The notes beneath the pieces were generated by a model that saw only the letters and a list, made by a program, of their open reading frames with translations, had not been told where the DNA came from and made no database searches. Positions 6,733-7,346 of a DNA stretch of 7,346 nt are shown piece by piece. Both the position numbers and the translations under genes were made by a program. Within the stretch, counting starts at the first letter, position 1. Each line of letters begins with the position of its first letter. Source of the DNA: an uncultured Lachnospiraceae bacterium (GTDB lineage Bacteria; Bacillota; Clostridia; Lachnospirales; Lachnospiraceae); NCBI GenBank assembly GCA_937901625.1, contig CALDIE010000279.1, forward strand, positions 1-7,346. Reading direction: 5' to 3'.

Positions 6733-6755
6733 TACCATAGAAAAAATTTATGGTA
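6733..6755. promoter_or_regulatory. LysR-type recognition site upstream of metE
   Basis: TACCATA-N9-TATGGTA is a perfect 7-bp dyad containing T-N11-A (T6738, A6750). Its centre lies about 65 bases upstream of the predicted metE start, the standard place of the LysR recognition site. ACCATAGA at 6734-6741 is identical to the sequence in the LysR gene's own promoter. Confidence 0.6.
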
Positions 6756-6772
6756 GGGTTTCGGCACGGAGG

Positions 6773-6793
6773 TTACCACCGTTTTGGTGGTAA
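6773..6793. promoter_or_regulatory. Second upstream dyad at the metE promoter
   Basis: TTACCACC-N5-GGTGGTAA is a perfect 8-bp inverted repeat, centred 39 bp upstream of the TACCATA/TATGGTA dyad. The two share outer TTACCA/TGGTA half-site bases. No T-run follows on either strand, so it is not an intrinsic terminator. It may be an additional regulator-binding site. Confidence 0.45.
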
Positions 6794-6852
6794 TATTCTC
6801 ACATCCTGTGCAAATAAAAAAGCGTCTGCAAAAATGAAGGATCCATTCTTGA

Positions 6853-7263
6853 TTATATACTCAGCAAATACTCCTCAAAATTTTTATATATCTTCCTAGG
6901 TATCGACTGATAATCTGTCCTGTAGATTTCCCCTGAACTTGATTGCCATATAATTATACCATCAATTCCAGCCCTCTCTATAACATACATATTCTCAGTT
7001 GCTACCGGATTTCTCATCCGTTCATTCAACGTAACGTTAGCTACATCAGTCCTCATCGATCTGGATATTCCGGTAATCTCATGTCCCCAAAATGCTACTA
7101 TACCATAATACTCCAAGTACTCTCTATATGATACTGCAAATGACATTCCAATTTTATTTTCGTATAAAGCAATCGTTTCTTTAGAAGTTCCATTTCCATA
7201 GATTATGCCGACCTTATTCTCCAATATATTTTTTATTGTTGTATTCATATTTTTTTCTCTCAT
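6853..7263 (-). CDS. SUKH-family (SMI1/KNR4) immunity protein
   Basis: This 136-residue protein is a cytosolic antidote of the SUKH superfamily, which protects cells from polymorphic toxins, often nucleases, delivered by neighbours or by themselves. Family features are the N-terminal helix and IALYENKIGMSFAVSYREYL (about 31-50, the usual 'lP.sykefL' segment), then EYYGIVAFWGHEITGIS (about 51-67, with the conserved G-E-I-x-G-I). A strand region follows, IIIWQSSSGEIYRTDY (about 103-118), then a C-terminal NFEEYLLSI. The start at 7263 is chosen because it has GAGG five bases upstream and an ATGA overlap with the preceding gene's stop; ATG at 7248 is an alternative. Codon use is markedly AT-rich (ATA, AGA), unlike metE, which suggests horizontal transfer. 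No clear intrinsic terminator follows it. Confidence 0.82.
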   Translation of the reverse strand: MREKNMNTTIKNILENKVGIIYGNGTSKETIALYENKIGMSFAVSYREYLEYYGIVAFWGHEITGISRSMRTDVANVTLNERMRNPVATENMYVIERAGIDGIIIWQSSSGEIYRTDYQSIPRKIYKNFEEYLLSI

Positions 7264-7346
7264 TCATACCTCATAGCAAAAGACCGCCAAAAGTCTGCTC
7301 TTTGTGATGCCCATTCAGAATCAGAGAGAATACTATGCACACCTTG
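7260..7346 (-). CDS. Toxin C-terminal end, probable polymorphic nuclease toxin (runs off right edge)
   Basis: Twenty-eight codons of an open frame enter from the right edge and stop at TGA (7262-7260). That stop overlaps the ATG of the SUKH gene as ATGA, a sign of translational coupling. The visible peptide begins QGVHSILSDSEWASQR and ends FWRSFAMRYE. A His-Ser turn followed by a helix of the type eW..qR..fWr..A is a common ending of HNH/LHH-type nuclease toxins in LXG and related secreted proteins. Position directly upstream of a SUKH immunity gene fits this. The toxin type and delivery system lie outside the window. The short length makes the family call tentative, but the gene itself is well supported by the overlap. 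Confidence 0.6.
   Translation of the reverse strand, partial: QGVHSILSDSEWASQRADFWRSFAMRYE

Noticed and set aside
6755..6793. T-box-like GGTGGTAACC sequence upstream of metE on the minus strand
   Set aside because: The T-box core needs TGGNACCGCGG plus a stem I and a downstream terminator with a T-run. The core is mismatched, no terminator follows, and the predicted promoter lies downstream of it.
6800..6850. Possible terminator after the immunity gene (GGATCC and T-rich stretches)
   Set aside because: The T-runs are not preceded by a stable inverted repeat; the only self-complementary part is the six-base GGATCC with a mismatch outside it.

Overview
The window looks like a chromosomal segment from a low-to-moderate-GC Firmicute, most likely a Lachnospiraceae/Clostridia relative. 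This is inferred from strong AGGAGG-type ribosome binding sites, a lipoprotein of the large Clostridial sugar-binding type, a small hydrophobic protein of a kind common in that family, and cobalamin-independent MetE. No rRNA, tRNA, CRISPR array, insertion sequence or origin was seen.

Layout, left to right. (1) Positions 1-942, minus strand: the first 26 codons of a TIR-domain protein run off the left edge. Four bases upstream of it ends a 225-residue protein with a weak GNAT-acetyltransferase look. The two form an apparent operon. (2) Positions 943-2760, minus: a self-contained unit for one sugar ABC-transporter lipoprotein, with promoter, CcpA/LacI-type operator and intrinsic terminator. No permease or ATPase gene lies next to it. 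(3) Positions 2881-3275, minus: a 73-residue membrane protein of unknown function with its own terminator. (4) Positions 3340-6800: a LysR-type regulator on plus and metE on minus, converging with only 12 bp between stop codons. Both promoters carry a similar ACCATAGA-centred dyad, which suggests the regulator controls itself and metE. (5) Positions 6853-7346, minus: a SUKH (SMI1/KNR4) immunity protein preceded, with an ATGA overlap, by the last 28 codons of a gene that looks like a polymorphic-toxin C-terminus.

The middle of the window is metabolic (sugar uptake, methionine synthesis). Both edges carry conflict-type genes: a possible TIR defence or signalling operon on the left, and a toxin-immunity pair on the right. 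Both are cut by the window, so their full identity cannot be settled here.
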